Origin: Streptomyces sp. RPA4-2
GTDB lineage: Bacteria > Actinomycetota > Actinomycetes > Streptomycetales > Streptomycetaceae
Direction of reading: 5' to 3'
Length of the DNA stretch: 64,000 nt
NCBI RefSeq assembly: GCF_012273515.2
Contig: NZ_CP050975.2
Location: 4,588,001 to 4,652,000 of the forward strand
The translations under genes and the position numbers were made by a program. The notes under the pieces were generated by a model. The model had not been told where the DNA came from and ran no database searches. It saw only the letters and a program-made list of their open reading frames with translations. Below are positions 50,890 to 59,012 of the stretch, piece by piece. Within the stretch, counting starts at the first letter, position 1; each line of letters opens with the position of its first letter.

Positions 50890-52470
50890 GTGACGGGTCC
50901 GACTGCGCTGAACTCGGTGATCGACGGCAAGGAGGTCCCCGGAAGCGGTGTCACCTACGCCTCCCGCAACCCGGCGCGCCTGAGCGACGTGGTCGCCGAG
51001 GTCGGGCTGGCCGACGCGGGACAGCTGCGGGACGCCTGTGCGGCGGCGCGGCGGGCACAGCGCGAGTGGGCGCGGGTACCGGCCCCGGTGCGCGGACAGG
51101 TGGTGGGGGCGTTCGGCCGACTCGTGGAGGCGAACAAGGAGAGCCTCGCCCGACTGGTCACCCGCGAGGTGGGCAAGCCGTACGCCGAGGCCCTGGGCGA
51201 GGTCCAGGAGATCATCGACACCTGTGACTTCTTCCTCGGCGAGGGCCGGCGCCTGTACGGGCAGACGGTTCCGTCCGAGATGGCCGACAAGCAGCTGTTC
51301 ACCTACCGGATGCCCGTCGGGGTCGCGGTCATCGTGACCGCGGGGAACTTCCCGGTGGCGGTTCCGGCGTGGTACCTGGCCCCGGCCCTGCTGTGCGGCA
51401 ATGCGGTGGTGTGGAAGCCCGCCGAGTACGCCGCGGCGACCGCGCGCGCCCTGGCCGAACTCGCCTGGCGGGCGGGTGTGCCGGCCGGAGTCCTCAACCT
51501 GGTCTACGCCGACGGCGAGACGACGTTCGAGGGGCTGGGCACCGCGCTGGAGGACGGCCTGGTGGACAAGGTCGGGTTCACGGGCTCGACCCTGGTCGGC
51601 CGGCGGATCGGCGAGCTGTGCGGCCGGCACCTGCAGACGCCGTGCCTCGAACTGGGCGGCAAGAACCCGATGGTCATCGCGCCCGACGCGGATCTGGACC
51701 TGGCCGTGGAGGCCGCGCTGTTCTCCGGGTACGGCACGGCGGGACAGCGCTGCACCTCGCTGGGCACCGTCATCGCGCACGAAGAGGTGCACGACGAGTT
51801 CCTGCGCCGGTTCACCGAGGCGGTGCGGGACGCACCGGTGGGTGACCCGGCATCCTCCGCCGTCGTCTACGGCCCGCTGCTGGACGAGAAGTTCGCGCAC
51901 TCCTACGAGACCGCGCTGAGCTGGATCGACGCCCACCACACGGTGCTCGGATCGAGCGCCGTCGGCAGGATCACGGCCGAGTCGCCCAGGGCCGGGTTCG
52001 TCGGTGACCCGTCGGACGGCCTGTACTACCACCCGGTACTGGTGGACGGTGTCCGCCCCACGGACAAGATCTTCCTGGAGGAGACGTTCGGTCCCCTCGT
52101 CGGGGTCACGACCTACCGGACGCTCGACGAGGCGATCGAGCTCGCCAACGCTCCGGGCTACGGACTCTCCGCCGCGGTCTGGACCCGTGACCCGGCCACC
52201 GCGTTCCGCTTCCGGCAGGGAATCGGCGCCGGGATGGTCAGCGTGAACAACTCCACCTCCGGTGCCGAGGCCCACCTTCCGTTCGGAGGCAACGGCAAGT
52301 CCGGGAACGGCAGTCGCCAGTCCGGTGTCTGGGTGCTCGACCAGTTCACCCGGTGGCAGTCGGTGAACTGGGACTTCTCCGGCACCCTGCAGAAGGCCCA
52401 GATGGACGTGACGACCGTCGAGTCCGACCTGGACTACCGGCTGCCGGCTGCCTGGATTGACGAAGCCTGA
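50890..52470 (+). CDS. aldehyde dehydrogenase
   Basis: This 526-residue NAD(P)-dependent aldehyde dehydrogenase has GFTGSTLVGRRI, general base Glu in CLELGGKNPM, nucleophile Cys in GTAGQRCTSLGT, and EETFGPLVGV. The sequence class resembles semialdehyde-type enzymes, acting on aminoadipate or piperideine-6-carboxylate-like substrates, more than retinal-type ones. AGAGGAAG precedes the GTG. It converges on the NRPS operon across a shared terminator, so it may be a boundary gene or may make a nonproteinogenic building block. Membership in the cluster is uncertain. Confidence 0.88.
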   Translation: MTGPTALNSVIDGKEVPGSGVTYASRNPARLSDVVAEVGLADAGQLRDACAAARRAQREWARVPAPVRGQVVGAFGRLVEANKESLARLVTREVGKPYAEALGEVQEIIDTCDFFLGEGRRLYGQTVPSEMADKQLFTYRMPVGVAVIVTAGNFPVAVPAWYLAPALLCGNAVVWKPAEYAAATARALAELAWRAGVPAGVLNLVYADGETTFEGLGTALEDGLVDKVGFTGSTLVGRRIGELCGRHLQTPCLELGGKNPMVIAPDADLDLAVEAALFSGYGTAGQRCTSLGTVIAHEEVHDEFLRRFTEAVRDAPVGDPASSAVVYGPLLDEKFAHSYETALSWIDAHHTVLGSSAVGRITAESPRAGFVGDPSDGLYYHPVLVDGVRPTDKIFLEETFGPLVGVTTYRTLDEAIELANAPGYGLSAAVWTRDPATAFRFRQGIGAGMVSVNNSTSGAEAHLPFGGNGKSGNGSRQSGVWVLDQFTRWQSVNWDFSGTLQKAQMDVTTVESDLDYRLPAAWIDEA

Positions 52471-52480
52471 GAAGGCCTTC

Positions 52481-52520
52481 GGCGCCGACGGCGGTGATCG
52501 TGACCACCTCCGTCGGCGCC
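52481..52520. terminator. bidirectional terminator between ALDH and NRPS operon
   Basis: GGCGCCGACGG and CCGTCGGCGCC form perfect 11-bp arms, with an inner GGTG/CACC extension. It sits between the two convergent stops (52470 and 52540). Confidence 0.7.
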
Positions 52521-52539
52521 ACAGCGGCACCGGACCCGT

Positions 52540-54858
52540 TCAGGACCGGCGGTCCGCCCAGGTGCGCTGGACGACCGTCCTCGCGTGGCCCATCGTCCAG
52601 TCCGGCAAGGCCGCCAGGGCCCGGTCGGCGTCCTTCCCGGTCCGCAGGAACACCTGGTCGACCTGGATCCTGACGGGACCCGAGCGTTCGACGGTCACCG
52701 TGTGGCCGTCGAAGCGGCCGACGACGTCGACCACCGCCTCGTCGCCCTCGAAGGGCCGGCCGCCGACGGAGAGGCCGGGGCCGGTGACCGTGACCCTGAC
52801 CAGCTCCGCACGGTTCGCGCCGATGGCGATCCGGACGGGGGCGGTCGGACCGGCGGTGTCGAAGGAGACGGTCCCCTCCGGCACGGACACCTTCCGCGCG
52901 GCGAGCCCACCGTCGCGGACCCGCAGTCCGGTGTCGTGCGCGACCTGGTCGACGATGCCCAGCTTCTGCGGCGTGAGGTAGTCGCGGCCCTCCAGCACGA
53001 TCCGCGCGTCCTGGCCGTCGGTCTGCTCCTGGAAGAGGCTCACCAGCTTGGGGTGCGCGCTGTCGTACGGCGAGATGAGGCCGACGACCAGCAGTCCGCA
53101 GGCGGTGTACGCCGCCAGGGCGAGGCCGGAGCGGCGCGGCGGCCGGCCGGCGTGCACGGCGAACGGCGCGAGGATCAGCGCCAGCGGGACCGCGACCAGG
53201 GCGCAGGCCACGGCGACGGCCGCGTCCATGGGGACGGCGGTCGGCAGCCGGCCCATCATCGGGACCGCCAGCTCGAACAGGTTCCGGGCGAACTGGGCGA
53301 TCAGTACGAACAGCGCGAACGTGCCCATCAGCAGCGGCACCGCCCGCCAGCGGCCTGGCAGCAGCAGGAATCCGCCGATCGACACGACCAGCAGGGCGGA
53401 GGCGATCCACAACAGGTAGCCGAGTCCGACACCGAACCAGGCGGTGAGCGCGCCGAGCACGACGACCGCCCAGGTGTTGCCCAGCAGGGCGGTGCGGGCC
53501 CCCGGCCGCCGGTCGCCGTCCGGGGTCCGGCGACGGCGCCTGCGCTCCAGCAGCAGTTGGGGGGCCAGCGCGCCGAGGACGATCAGGGGCAGCGTCACCA
53601 GATAGACCAGCCACGGGTGCGCGAACCAGGCGTGCGGGCCCGCCAGGGACTGGGCCACGCCCACCACGATGCCCGTGAGCACGGCCGCCGGGAGGCCCAG
53701 CAGGGCGGCGCCCGCGGTGGCGGCGACCCTGCCGGGCCGGATGTCCCAGACCCGGCAGGCACGCCAGGTCAGCCCGGCCAGGGCCAGCAGCAGGGCGAGC
53801 ATGCCGGCCTTCGTCAGCAGCGGGTCGAGGGTCACCCACCACCGCGACAGCACGTCGAAGTAGTAGGGGGCGGGCTTCCGGTCGCTCAGGTCGGCGGACC
53901 CGGTCACGTCGGAGGCGAACCGGACGGTCAGGTCGGTGACCGCCTGCGCCGAACCGGAGCCGATCCCGGCGACCCGGTCGTCCGGCGTGTGGTAGCGGTA
54001 GCCGTCCTCGAAGAGGGCGTAGTCGAGGCCCGACCAGCCCCGGGCGCGCCACACCCGGCTGTCGGTGTCGGAGTTGATGAGGCCCGCCTGGAACAGCCAC
54101 TGGCCCAGGACCGAGCCGTAGGGCCGCGCGGTGTCGCCCGCCAGGTCGACCAGCCCGCCGTCGTCCTTGCCGGCCTGGAACAGGATGGGCAGTCCGCCCG
54201 ACCCGACGGCCTCCAGGTTGAGGAACCAGCGGACGTGCGACGCCCACGGGTGCTTGGTGAACGCGTCCGCCCCGGTGAGGCCGACCTCCTCGCCGCCGTT
54301 GAACAGGTAGATGACCGTGCGGTGGTGATCCTGTCCGGCCAGTTGCCGAGCGGCCTGGAGCACCGCGCCGACGTTGATGCCGTCGTCGGCGGCGCCGGGC
54401 CCTTCCATCGCCGAGTCGACGTGGACGTTGACCAGCAGGGCGTCGTCGGTGTCGCCCTGCTGGCGGGCGATCACGTTCTCGACGCCGTAGTCGACGGCGC
54501 GGTCGTGGAAGCGGTACGAGCCCGAGGCGCGCTGCCGTTCCACCTCCAGGCCCGGAATCGCCTTCAGGTCGCGGGAGACGAGGTCCAGCGCACCGGCGAG
54601 CTGAGGGCTCGCGGCGACGTGCGTGCCGAAGCCCTCCAGCTGCCGGGCGGTGGCCAGCGCCCCCCGACCGGCCTCCCGGTCGGGGGACGGGCGGGTCGCC
54701 CAGTACGCCAGTGAGAAGGAGAGGGCCAGGAGCAGGACCAGGACCCCCCAGGTGCGGACGAACCGCCTGGTGTCGGGCCGGGAGGGCCCCGCGCCCACCG
54801 CACGCGGTGCGGACGACGGCGCGTTCACCGCACGCGGCCGGGACTTCAGCATGCTCAC
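52540..54858 (-). CDS. membrane-bound M28 zinc peptidase, vacuolar-protease-like
   Basis: The protein has 772 residues. One N-terminal membrane helix (VLVLLLALSFSLAYW) precedes an M28 domain (about 65-330) with zinc and catalytic residues in VHVDSAMEGPGAADDG (His146, Asp159), FNGGEEVGLTGAD (Glu190/191), LNLEAVGSGG and YRYHTPDDR. About eight membrane helices follow (about 380-620), then a beta-rich extracytoplasmic end. This is the layout of yeast vacuolar membrane protease Pff1 and bacterial homologues. GTG 54858 follows GGAAAGG. It is the last gene of the NRPS operon, 19 bp after the alpha/beta hydrolase. It may trim a peptide precursor or give resistance. That role is inference. Confidence 0.85.
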   Translation of the reverse strand: MSMLKSRPRAVNAPSSAPRAVGAGPSRPDTRRFVRTWGVLVLLLALSFSLAYWATRPSPDREAGRGALATARQLEGFGTHVAASPQLAGALDLVSRDLKAIPGLEVERQRASGSYRFHDRAVDYGVENVIARQQGDTDDALLVNVHVDSAMEGPGAADDGINVGAVLQAARQLAGQDHHRTVIYLFNGGEEVGLTGADAFTKHPWASHVRWFLNLEAVGSGGLPILFQAGKDDGGLVDLAGDTARPYGSVLGQWLFQAGLINSDTDSRVWRARGWSGLDYALFEDGYRYHTPDDRVAGIGSGSAQAVTDLTVRFASDVTGSADLSDRKPAPYYFDVLSRWWVTLDPLLTKAGMLALLLALAGLTWRACRVWDIRPGRVAATAGAALLGLPAAVLTGIVVGVAQSLAGPHAWFAHPWLVYLVTLPLIVLGALAPQLLLERRRRRRTPDGDRRPGARTALLGNTWAVVVLGALTAWFGVGLGYLLWIASALLVVSIGGFLLLPGRWRAVPLLMGTFALFVLIAQFARNLFELAVPMMGRLPTAVPMDAAVAVACALVAVPLALILAPFAVHAGRPPRRSGLALAAYTACGLLVVGLISPYDSAHPKLVSLFQEQTDGQDARIVLEGRDYLTPQKLGIVDQVAHDTGLRVRDGGLAARKVSVPEGTVSFDTAGPTAPVRIAIGANRAELVRVTVTGPGLSVGGRPFEGDEAVVDVVGRFDGHTVTVERSGPVRIQVDQVFLRTGKDADRALAALPDWTMGHARTVVQRTWADRRS

Positions 54859-54877
54859 CGCACAGACCTTTCCCTGG

Positions 54878-55705
54878 TCATTCTCCGGTCCCCCCCATGT
54901 CCCGCAGCCACGAACGCAGTTCACGCTCGACCGTCTCCGGGTGTTCGAGCGTGAGGGCGTGCGCGGCGTCCGGGACCCGTACGAGCGAGGCCTGCGGGCA
55001 GGCGCGTTCGAGCTCCTGCGCCATGGCCCGCATGCCGACGGTGTCCGCGTCGCCCACCAGTACCCGGACCGGGCAGCCGAGCTCCGCCAGACGGCCGGCC
55101 GCGGGCTCGGTCTTCACGAAGTCCGGGGTGTCGCGCTGCTGGGCGTAGTTGAGCCGCGACATCTCGGCGACCGCCTCGCGTACGGCAGCGCGCACGGGTT
55201 CCGGTTCACGGCTCGGGCCGTCGACGAACAGCCGTACCTCGTGCGCGATGAGTTCCTCGACCGACCAGGCGTCCTCGGCCGCCTCGATCGCGTCGAACAG
55301 CGGGCGTTCGTCGTCCGTGACCGGGGTGTCGAACCCCGAGATGTCGGGCGCGAGCAGGAACAGCCCGCCGACCCGCTCGGGATGGGCCAGCGCGAAGTCG
55401 ATCGCCAGCCGCGCGCCCCGTGACTCCCCCACCAGGACCGCGGACTCGAGTCCGTAGGCGTCCAGTACGCTCCCGAGATCGGCGAGGTCGGAGAACTCGC
55501 CGTCGAGCGTCGTCGTCGACCGGCCGAAGCAGCGGCAGTCATAGGCGACGGCGAACACCTCGTCGTCCAGCGCCCGCATCAGCGGGGACCACATCTGGGC
55601 GTGGGCTATGCCGGAATGGACCAGGACGGCGGCGGGGTTGCCCGGTGTGCCGCTGTTGTCGGCCTGGAGCGACCCGCCGGGGACTGTGATGGTGCGCGTT
55701 TCCAT
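54878..55705 (-). CDS. alpha/beta hydrolase
   Basis: This 275-residue hydrolase has oxyanion VLVHSGIAHAQMW, nucleophile Ser in LVGESRGARLAI, Asp in LVGDADTVGM and His in DAAHALTLEHPE. The triad is complete. The ribosome site GGAGGAG lies 5 nt before the ATG at 55705, inside the 3' part of the thioesterase frame, which overlaps this gene by 100 bp. It is not a typical thioesterase. It could act in product release or hydrolysis within the NRPS operon. Confidence 0.88.
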   Translation of the reverse strand: METRTITVPGGSLQADNSGTPGNPAAVLVHSGIAHAQMWSPLMRALDDEVFAVAYDCRCFGRSTTTLDGEFSDLADLGSVLDAYGLESAVLVGESRGARLAIDFALAHPERVGGLFLLAPDISGFDTPVTDDERPLFDAIEAAEDAWSVEELIAHEVRLFVDGPSREPEPVRAAVREAVAEMSRLNYAQQRDTPDFVKTEPAAGRLAELGCPVRVLVGDADTVGMRAMAQELERACPQASLVRVPDAAHALTLEHPETVERELRSWLRDMGGTGE

Positions 55706-56433
55706 GTTTCTCCTCCGATCGACTGCAGATGGCAGCCGATCACGAATTCGGCGACTTCTTCGACATGGCTCAGCAGGTACATGTGACCGCCCTGCCACAT
55801 GCGGGTCGGACAGCCGCCCTGGGACTGCTCCGCCCAGGCCGCCAGGCCCTCGGCGGGCACTCCGGGGTCGTCGGTGCCCCCCAGGGCGAACACCCGCGCC
55901 GAGAGCCTCGCGTCCTCCCGGTACCGATAGCCCATCGCCATCCGGTAGTCGGCGCGGATGCCCGGCATGACGAGCTCCAACAGCTCGGGCTGCTGGAAGA
56001 ACGACGCCGGCGTCGCACCGTGCGCACGAAGGCCGTCGAGGATCTCGGCGTCCGTGGGCGCGGGCCTGGGGGGCAGGGTCTGCGGCGCCGGCATCCCGGA
56101 GGCGACCAGGCAGCGGACCGGGAGCGAGCGGCGCTGGAGCCGACGGGACAGTTCGAACGCGACCAGCGCGCCGAAACTGTGCCCGAACAGGCTGGTCGGC
56201 CGCTCGTCCGCAGACAGCTCGTCGGCCAGGGTGCCGACGAGCAGCTCCATGTCCTCCACGGGCGCCTCGAGCATCCGCTGTTCGCGTGCGGGCAGGAAGG
56301 GTGCCCACAGCTCCACCTCGGAGGGGAGCCATCTGGTCCAGCTCTCGTAGACCGTCCCGTTGCCGCCCGCGTAGGGCAGGCAGACGATCCGGCTGGTTCC
56401 GTCACCGGCGCTGAGCCGTCTGAGCCACGTCAT
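55606..56433 (-). CDS. type II thioesterase of the NRPS cluster
   Basis: This 275-residue enzyme has the type II TE layout: CLPYAGGNGTVYESW, nucleophile Ser in LFGHSFGALVAFEL, a catalytic Asp in GGTDDPGVPAEG and His in WQGGHMYLLSH. It hydrolyses misprimed acyl groups from carrier proteins. It starts 9 bp after mbtH. The C-terminal 33 residues (after about 242) are Pro/Ser/Arg-rich and encoded in DNA that overlaps the next gene. The true end may be earlier if an indel is present. Confidence 0.9.
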   Translation of the reverse strand: MTWLRRLSAGDGTSRIVCLPYAGGNGTVYESWTRWLPSEVELWAPFLPAREQRMLEAPVEDMELLVGTLADELSADERPTSLFGHSFGALVAFELSRRLQRRSLPVRCLVASGMPAPQTLPPRPAPTDAEILDGLRAHGATPASFFQQPELLELVMPGIRADYRMAMGYRYREDARLSARVFALGGTDDPGVPAEGLAAWAEQSQGGCPTRMWQGGHMYLLSHVEEVAEFVIGCHLQSIGGETWKRAPSQSPAGRSRPTTAAHRATPPPSWSIPA

Positions 56434-56442
56434 GACGAGTGG

Positions 56443-56634
56443 TCAGCCCCGCACGCGGCGCGGACGCATGTCGGTCCACACCGTCTCTATGTGGTCGAGG
56501 CATTCGTCCTTGCTGCGGGCCGGTCCGTCGGCCTGCCAGCCGGCCGGCAGCTCGCGGTCGCTGCGCCAGATCGAGTACTGCTCCTCGTCGTTGACGACGA
56601 CGACGTATCCGGTCTCTGCGGTGGTCACGGTCAT
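56443..56634 (-). CDS. mbtH: MbtH-like protein
   Basis: This 63-residue protein has the full MbtH signature: NDEEQYSIWRSDRELPAGW, then CLDHIETVWTDMRPRR. MbtH proteins bind and activate NRPS adenylation domains. The ATG overlaps the MFS stop (ATGA), so it is translated with the operon. It presumably serves the NRPS at 60287-64000. Confidence 0.96.
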   Translation of the reverse strand: MTVTTAETGYVVVVNDEEQYSIWRSDRELPAGWQADGPARSKDECLDHIETVWTDMRPRRVRG

Positions 56635-57905
56635 TGCGTTACCTCTTCGAATGTCAGGGGTGCGGTGAGGATGGGTTCGGAAGCCGTCGGCAGCCGTCGG
56701 CTGAAGATCCCGAAGGCGGTGCTGATCGCGATGCAGGAGAGCGCGATCACGGCCAGGGTCACGGAGCCGGACGTCGCCTCCAGGGCGATGCCGGCCACCA
56801 GAACGGACAGGGGTTTCAGGCTGAACGCCGCGACCTGCGCGGTCGTGGTCACGCGGCCGAGGAGTTCGTCCGGGGTGAGCCGCGCCCGGAGGGTGCTGTA
56901 GAGGATCGCGGAGAGGGACTCCCCCCCGCCCGCGAGCAGGACGACACCGAGGGCCAGCGGCAGCGACGCGGTACCGCTCAGGACGAGCAGCCCGACGCTG
57001 CCGAGGACCGTGCCGGCGCACATCACCGCGATGGAGGCCTCCTTGATCCGCGAGGCGAGCACGGCGCCGGCGATCGCACCGACCGCGTAGACCGCGATGA
57101 TCGACCCGAGGACGCCGGGCGACCAGCCGAGATCCTCACGGATGAAGTACGTGGCACAGATGATGACCGGCGAGGTGAAGAACGTGATCGCCGCCCAGTA
57201 GAGCAACGCCGCCCGCAGCAGCCGGTGCCCGGCGATGAACCGGAAGCCCTCCAGGACCTGCCCGCGCATCGGAACGGGCGCGTGCTCCCGCGGGGCCTGC
57301 AGCGGGCGGCGGATCAGCATCAGGGTGGCCGCCGACACCGCGAAGGTCAGCGCGTCGGCCCCCAGGGTGCCGGCCCCGCCCACGCCCGTCACCAGCAGGC
57401 CTGCCAGCGCCGGCCCGGCGATGTAGCCGAGCGCGTTGCCGATCGACAGCAGCGAGTTGGCCTCGCCGAGCCGCTCCCGGCCGACCAGCGACGGCACACA
57501 GGACAGGCATGCCGCCTCGAAGACGGCGAACAGCGCGCCGACCGGCACGGCGATCGCGTACAGCACCGGCAGTACGGGCACGCCGAGCACCGCGGCCAGC
57601 GGGACCGCGCCGACCAGCAGCGTGCGTCCGACGTCCGCCCACAGCATCATCCGCCGCCGGTCGAAGCGGTCGGCCCAGGCGCCCGCGGCGACGCCCAGCA
57701 CCACCATGGGCAGCGCCGACAGCATGGCGATCAGGCCCATGTGCAGCCCGGAACCGGTGAGGGCCAGGACCAGCAGCGGAAGGGCGGTCTTGCTCAGCGC
57801 GTCGCCGAGTGCCGAGGCGCCCTGGCCGCCCGCGAACAGCAGGAAGTCGCGGTCCTTCAGCAGGTGGGGGCCCACGGGGGCGGAGATGCTCGCAGGGGTG
57901 CTCAC
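56631..57905 (-). CDS. MFS exporter of the NRPS cluster
   Basis: This 424-residue protein has 12 membrane segments and the signature GVAAGAWADRFDRRRMML. It resembles the DHA-type/EntS-like exporters that accompany peptide and siderophore clusters. It is translationally tied to mbtH and starts 2 bp after the JmjC gene. It probably exports the peptide and confers self-protection. Confidence 0.92.
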   Translation of the reverse strand: MSTPASISAPVGPHLLKDRDFLLFAGGQGASALGDALSKTALPLLVLALTGSGLHMGLIAMLSALPMVVLGVAAGAWADRFDRRRMMLWADVGRTLLVGAVPLAAVLGVPVLPVLYAIAVPVGALFAVFEAACLSCVPSLVGRERLGEANSLLSIGNALGYIAGPALAGLLVTGVGGAGTLGADALTFAVSAATLMLIRRPLQAPREHAPVPMRGQVLEGFRFIAGHRLLRAALLYWAAITFFTSPVIICATYFIREDLGWSPGVLGSIIAVYAVGAIAGAVLASRIKEASIAVMCAGTVLGSVGLLVLSGTASLPLALGVVLLAGGGESLSAILYSTLRARLTPDELLGRVTTTAQVAAFSLKPLSVLVAGIALEATSGSVTLAVIALSCIAISTAFGIFSRRLPTASEPILTAPLTFEEVTQ

Positions 57906-57907
57906 CG

Positions 57908-58957
57908 TCAGGCCCAGTCGTCCCAGTCCTTGGCGCCGGTCACGTTGCGCAGACCGCCCTGGGACTTGAAGTACAGCTGGGCCAGGTAGCGCTCGGGGAT
58001 GCAGGTCAGCCAGCCGAGGGCGTTGTCCTCGCCGACGATCTGGTGGCTGTACGAGATCGAGGTGTCCATGGCCTCGATGGCGTGCCAGTAGCCGCTGGGG
58101 ACGTACAGCGTCTCGCCCGGGTGCAGGACGGTCTCCTCCACGACCACGTCGCGGAAGCGCGGGTGGCGGGTCAGGTCGGGACGGCGGTAGTCGACCTGCG
58201 CCATGCCGAACTGGCGGCGGAACGGGCGCGGGTAGAGCTTCTCGTGCTGGTCGGGGGAGACGAAGTAGCAGCGCTTGCGGCCGAGGACCTGGCTCAGGTA
58301 GGCCGCGGTCTGCATGCCGTCGCTGTGGAAGGGGGTGACGGTGCCCTTGCTGCCGACGAACATCACCGCCGCGACGCGGGAGGACACGGTCGCCCGCGGA
58401 GCGGGCTTGTCGCTGCCACGGTTGAGGAAGGTCTTGGCGAGGTACAGCCCGAGCAGCTTGGCCGGGTTGGCCGTGCCGGTCTTCCAGTCCGCCTTGAAGC
58501 GGATGTCGGCCCAGTTCGGCGCCAGGTCGGGGAGGTCGTAGTCCTCCGCGAGCCGCGGGTAGTGCTCCAGCATCCGGTGGACGGGGTAGGCGCGCAGGTA
58601 GAAGGCGCGGCCGGGGTCGGTGTTCTTCTCTATCTCGTCGAGCAGGGCCGCCAGCTTCATCCCGCGGAAGCCCCCGACGTTGCCGAGGATCAGCTCGTTG
58701 TCGAGCCGCTGGAGGTTGGCGTGGATGTCGAGGTCGCCGAGGTGCTCGCGGAAGTAGTCCAGGCTCCAGCGCTCCATGGCCGGCCAGGAGTCCATCAGGC
58801 CGGTGATGACGGCGGGCTTGCGCTTGTAGACGTACTCGCGCTTGAACTCCTCGGGGGAGGGCGCGTGGATCCGGTCGATCGCGTCGGTCCTCACCGTGGC
58901 CTCGGAGAAGATCGTGCCGGCGACGGTCGCGTCCTGCTCGGCCGGGTTGATGGTCAT
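57908..58957 (-). CDS. JmjC/cupin_8 Fe(II)/2-oxoglutarate-dependent oxygenase
   Basis: This 349-residue enzyme has a JmjC-type double-stranded beta helix. Iron ligands are His211 and Asp213 (VTPFHSDGM) and His292 (SGYWHAIEA). A candidate 2-oxoglutarate lysine is in LGRKRCYFVS. The N-terminal region matches cupin_8 proteins (KRKPAVITGLMDSWPAMERW). In NRPS clusters such enzymes beta-hydroxylate amino acids, free or carrier-bound. The gene is tightly packed with the MFS gene and 55 bp after the aminotransferase. Confidence 0.88.
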   Translation of the reverse strand: MTINPAEQDATVAGTIFSEATVRTDAIDRIHAPSPEEFKREYVYKRKPAVITGLMDSWPAMERWSLDYFREHLGDLDIHANLQRLDNELILGNVGGFRGMKLAALLDEIEKNTDPGRAFYLRAYPVHRMLEHYPRLAEDYDLPDLAPNWADIRFKADWKTGTANPAKLLGLYLAKTFLNRGSDKPAPRATVSSRVAAVMFVGSKGTVTPFHSDGMQTAAYLSQVLGRKRCYFVSPDQHEKLYPRPFRRQFGMAQVDYRRPDLTRHPRFRDVVVEETVLHPGETLYVPSGYWHAIEAMDTSISYSHQIVGEDNALGWLTCIPERYLAQLYFKSQGGLRNVTGAKDWDDWA

Positions 58958-59012
58958 GACGGTTCCTGTTCCTCTGTCCTGTGGGATGGGGATGTCGGGA
59001 GGGTGGGCGGCG

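Noticed and set aside
52585..54714. 709-residue plus-strand frame opposite the M28 peptidase
   Set aside because: It is Gly/Gln/Arg-rich with no domain or ribosome site. The minus strand has clear M28 motifs and membrane helices.
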